The translations under genes were made by a program, and so were the position numbers. From Hysterangium stoloniferum (lineage: Eukaryota > Basidiomycota > Agaricomycetes > Hysterangiales > Hysterangiaceae), in the NCBI GenBank assembly GCA_015178975.1, contig WHVD01000126.1:62001-126000 (forward strand): DNA of 64,000 nucleotides, in the 5' to 3' direction. A model generated the notes under the pieces. It saw nothing but the letters and a program-made list of their open reading frames with translations, was not told the origin of the DNA and ran no database searches. Shown here piece after piece: positions 60,146-64,000 of the stretch (its first letter is position 1; each line of letters begins with the position of its first letter).

Positions 60146-63100
60146 TCATGGATCAATAATAACATCCTTAAACACTACATTTGCAGTCATATCAGTGTCA
60201 TGGAGTAGGATTTTCACTCTTCCCCAATTTGTCCCTCTTGAAACACCAACATAAAACTGTCCATGTGAGAACACAGGACTATGCAGATCCAATCCAACTA
60301 ATTTTAAAGATTGACCCTGTGACTTATTGATAGTCATAGAAAATGCTAGCCTGACTGGAAACTGCCGACGATGCAGTTCAAATGGCACTTGTTTTGTAGT
60401 TGGAATAATTGTTATTCGAGGAATGAATGCCAGCTCTCCTGCTGAAGGTCCTGTAATGATCTTTACTTCAAGTACTCTGTGAGTCATTTGTATTAACCGC
60501 AGTCTTGTTCCATTACACAGTCCTTGTCCTGGATCCAAGTTTTGGAGAAGCATTAATGGCACTCCAGGTTTCAAATGCAATTTACTTGGTGACAATCCTC
60601 CAAAGTTGATTGAGTTTAAGTACTCAGGAGGATATAATGTCTCATTGGCTCCATCTTTGACACTGTCTGCACTGTGGTAGGTCTGCCCAATCCCTGGAAA
60701 TCTTTCAAAGAGCATGTCATTGATTTGATCTACATCTGTATTTCGAGGACAGAGAATGGCCCGCTCCAAGAAAAACTCATCAGTAAGAACCTCAGGATCA
60801 TGTATGTTTGGATAAATAGTTGAGACTAAATTATCCACTGTTGGTCCACATAGCATGTGTTCAGGGACTTTAAACATATGATCAAGAGGCATGTCCTTTC
60901 CATGTCCAATATCCAAAAGCCACTGAGCAAAAACAGCACTCTCTTGATCAGTAGGATCTACATGCATATTCTCAGTCAAAAACAGAATCTTGACATTGTG
61001 CCAAAGGTGAGACCGTGAAATACATGCACCAATAATATCTTCTTTTGAACCTTTAGGAATGACAGGCAATGTCTGTTGAAAGTCACCACCCCATGCTACT
61101 GTAATGCCTCCAAAAGGAACATCCTTGTTAAGGATATCTCTAAGGCTCCGATCTACTGCTTCACAGGCAAAGCGATTCTGCATTGGAACCTCATCCCAAA
61201 TAATAAGGCTGACCTCTTTCATTAGATTGGCTTTATCTGAGCCTTTCTTCATTGTACAGGTGGATTTCTCATCAACCTCAAGGGGAATTTGAAACATACT
61301 GTGAGACGTCCGCCCACCACTCAGAATAAGTGAAGCGATGCCAGAGGAGGCAACACAGAGTACAATGAGTCCTTTACCTCTGCAGGCATGTGCCAAAGTA
61401 TTCCAAACAAATGATTTTCCAGTACCCCCAGGTCCATTTAAAAAGAAAAGCTTTCCATCTACTCCAGTTTCATGTCTTGCAATGACAGCATCAACCCTTT
61501 GGCCCTCATTTAACTTTTCAATATTTATATTTGCTTTTATTTGCTCAGTATCCTTGTCATAAGCCCTCTGTTCATTGATGAATCGATTTCCTACTCTGTT
61601 TTCCCATGGCTGTGTATATTGAGGCATATGAGGGTACTCTGAGAGTGATTTCCCACTTGTACGAAGAATTTCATCAAGCTTAAAGAGGCCAAAGTCATGG
61701 ACTGTCTCAGGAGATGGGTTTGGCTCATTAAGATGTGTCTGAAGAAAGTGTTTCAAGTCATCACAAATGTCTGCTTTGAATTCATGCCAGAGTGCAGCTG
61801 GATCAGATGGAAAGCATTGGCTGAGAATAGTAGCAAACAGTCTCCTCAATTGAGATCCAGTCTGCATAGCCTTTGCCTCTCGAAGACACAACTTCCATTC
61901 TTTATCATCTTCAAGTAGACCACGTGCCATGCAGGCTGCTTGGAAGGAAGGATAGACCTGTCCTTCATAGGTCCTGAGATCTTCGAAAGAAGTTGCCCCC
62001 TTGACAACTGTGAGTAAAGTATGTATGAAGAACCTTGGGCCACTTGAGGGCCCTGCAAAATGAATACGTCCAATGGCAAATCCCCTTTTCCTTGTATTCC
62101 ATTTTCTGTTTTTTGAATTCCATGTGAAAAATTCTGGAAAATCAACATAGTGAAGTGAATTGGCTGCTCTACCATTAAGGCCTATTGTATTGTTAGAATT
62201 GGCCTCAAAGTATGCCATCAACTTAGTCTTGGAACGATGGGCAGCATCCAAAGCTTCTTCTGGACCCTCCATGCCATCAAAGATAACTGATTGGTGATTC
62301 TCTAAATGCACAGGGAGGGCTATGACAGCAGGAATTTGAGTATGTATCTCATTTTCCAAAAGTCTCCAAAATGCTTCATGTGCACTGACATAGCGGGCAT
62401 CAATATATTGTTGAATTTCATCCTTGTTCTTTCCAAACTCCATTGTTGTACGATCATGTCCTTTGTATATATACTTGTGAATATATTTAATGGAGCGAAC
62501 ATTAAAAGTCATCTCAACATTGATATGACATTCCAGAATGAGAAGAAGGGCAGCACAGTAAGGGACAACATGTCGATTGTCTAACTCATGACCTCTGACT
62601 TTATGTTTTCTGCCATCATTTCTACGGTGGTACTTTGAATAGCCATCTTCATTTATACTTGTAGATTCACGAAAGGGCTTGGGAAAATGCTTTGTACATT
62701 TGTTATCTTTGATACATTTTTCACCACATACATGAGTCATGAGCTCAGATACCAACTTGTAAAGCTTGGGTTCCTCCTCTTGATCTGGAAACCCAGCAGA
62801 TATCATAGAATCAACTTCTGCAGGAGTCTGAAGCTTTGCCCCCTCTTCAAACCATATGAGCAAATGCATATGAGGGAGACCACACTTCTGAAATTCAATG
62901 GTATGGACACGGGCAACTGTTTTGCCAAGGTAATTTTTCTTCATAATGAGCTGAAGCAAGTGTGCCTTTTTCAATGCAAAAACACGTGACACTATATCTG
63001 GGCGATCAGCAGCAGTTTGCCCTGGAAGAAGTGCTTCAGTTATTTCCCTCCATTTGGGGTTGGCTGTCATAGTAATAAACATGCTTGCATTGCCATATTT

Positions 63101-64000
63101 GCGTGATATAGCCAGTGAATTTTGCAAATTTTCCATCATATCCCGACTGCTACCTTGGAAGGTTGCTGGCAGTATAAATCTACTTCCAATTTCATTTGGC
63201 TCAGGTTGCTGGTTATTATCCTGTACTGTGAAGGCATCAACCACCTGATGGTACATTTCAGCTCATAAAGTGCCTTGATTGTGTCTTATCCATGATAGCC
63301 TGCTTTGCTCTGCTGCTGCCCATGCATCTACAATGTATTGCTGAAGCAGTTTTCCACCCCTCAGAATTGTAGTTGCTTCACCAATTCTTTGAAAGAGTCG
63401 ATAAGCATAATACTTTATCTGGGAGACTTTTGTCTGCTTTTTCTTCTGCCTATTCTCTGTCACTTGTTCAGGTTCAAGTTCTTCAGTAATTCCTTGCACC
63501 TCATCCTGTTCCATAGCTGGCTCAGGAGGTGGTATAGCATCATCAACTGGAATATCTATTTGCTCAGGTGGGAGAGGTACAACTTGGGGAACTACTTCAG
63601 GTTGAGGAATCACTACCTCTGGCAAGTCAGGTATTATCTCCTCAGGAGCTGGTTCAAGGACTTCTGGCCCTGGAGCAATCTCCTCAATAGCTGCTGGGGC
63701 TAGGACTATCTCAGCAGGGAGTGGTTCATTTGCATAGGGAATATCCCAACTCCAGCCTCGCTCTCCTCTTGGAAAGAATAGTACATAATGGAGTGGAGCA
63801 TACAAAGGATTAGTTTCAAAGATTCTTCTAAATGCTCCACCCTGATAATTAAGCACAATGTCTCTTCTATCAGTAGAAGTACCATCCTCTGGGAGAATGA
63901 CTGCCAACTCATCCCCTGTTGGAATGTTGTATCGCCTTGGATCTGTATGAGCTTTATATGTTAGCCTGACCTGAAGCTGAGGAGTGATTGGTTGGTCTCT
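60146..64000 (-). pseudogene. Helitron Rep/PIF1-like helicase gene, 5' end outside the window, one in-frame stop
   Basis: Rolling-circle transposase of a Helitron. The frame runs from the window edge (64000) to 63266, has one TGA at 63265-63263, then is open for 1036 codons to the stop at 60146. Counting from the Met at 63256: HUH nuclease motif PHMHLLI (H129, H131); paired tyrosines Y258 and Y262 in KYIHKYIYKG; Walker A GPGGTGKS at 608-615; Walker B IIWDE near 685-689; SMTINKSQGQSL and VGVSRGTNWGR at the C-terminus, typical of the PIF1 helicase. The N-terminal part before the stop holds a Pro/Glu-rich stretch. Catalytic residues are all present; only the TGA (CGA expected) spoils the frame. 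Could be expressed only by readthrough, or from an internal start lacking the N-terminus. Confidence 0.92.

Overview
The window looks like a chromosome piece from a filamentous basidiomycete, most likely an Agaricomycete. The evidence is coding genes cut by many 50-65 bp introns, fungal gene families (Zn2Cys6 regulator, HRI1, TEL2), and a mobile-element load typical of that group: Ty3/gypsy, Ty1/copia, Tc1-like, a DDE transposase and a Helitron. No bacterial, organellar, rRNA or tRNA gene was recognised. Species cannot be named from the sequence.

Layout. 1-32 kb is mainly host DNA. It holds a Zn2Cys6 transcription factor (4324-7624), glutathione synthetase (9924-11662), an unrecognised multi-exon minus-strand gene (13595-15204), the TEL2/TELO2 homologue (21843-25265), a small conserved-looking serine-rich/acidic protein gene (29147-30248) and an HRI1-family gene (minus, 31492-32303). 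Between 16.7 and 21.6 kb sits a TE island: a truncated DDE transposase, a gypsy LTR with a second LTR nested in it, a roughly 0.8-kb-armed inverted repeat made of two gypsy 3' ends, and a copia fragment.

32.4-57 kb is a heavily nested transposon zone. At least seven solo-LTR insertions can be proven by 5-bp target duplications (GGGGG, TGTAG, CCTTG, GATCC, ACATC, GTTGG, TTCTA), plus CAAAC at 55.7 kb and GTTGT at 18.3 kb. Three Tc1-like elements are flanked by TA. One stack is at least four insertions deep. One solo LTR carries a perfectly regular 46-copy, 17-bp minisatellite. Gypsy reading frames here carry repeated CGA-to-TGA stops, mostly in TCGA context, and one gypsy copy is almost CpG-free next to its paralogue, as expected from RIP-like or methylation-driven decay.

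57-60 kb is non-coding plus Helitron tail relics with a duplicated two-hairpin module. 60146-64000 is a nearly intact Helitron Rep/PIF1-helicase gene on the minus strand, running off the window end, with one in-frame stop.

The host genes do not form an obvious pathway or cluster. The interest of the window is in its transposon archaeology, unusual introns (two GC-AG introns, two mutually similar introns) and an unidentified ORF downstream of a gypsy pol gene.
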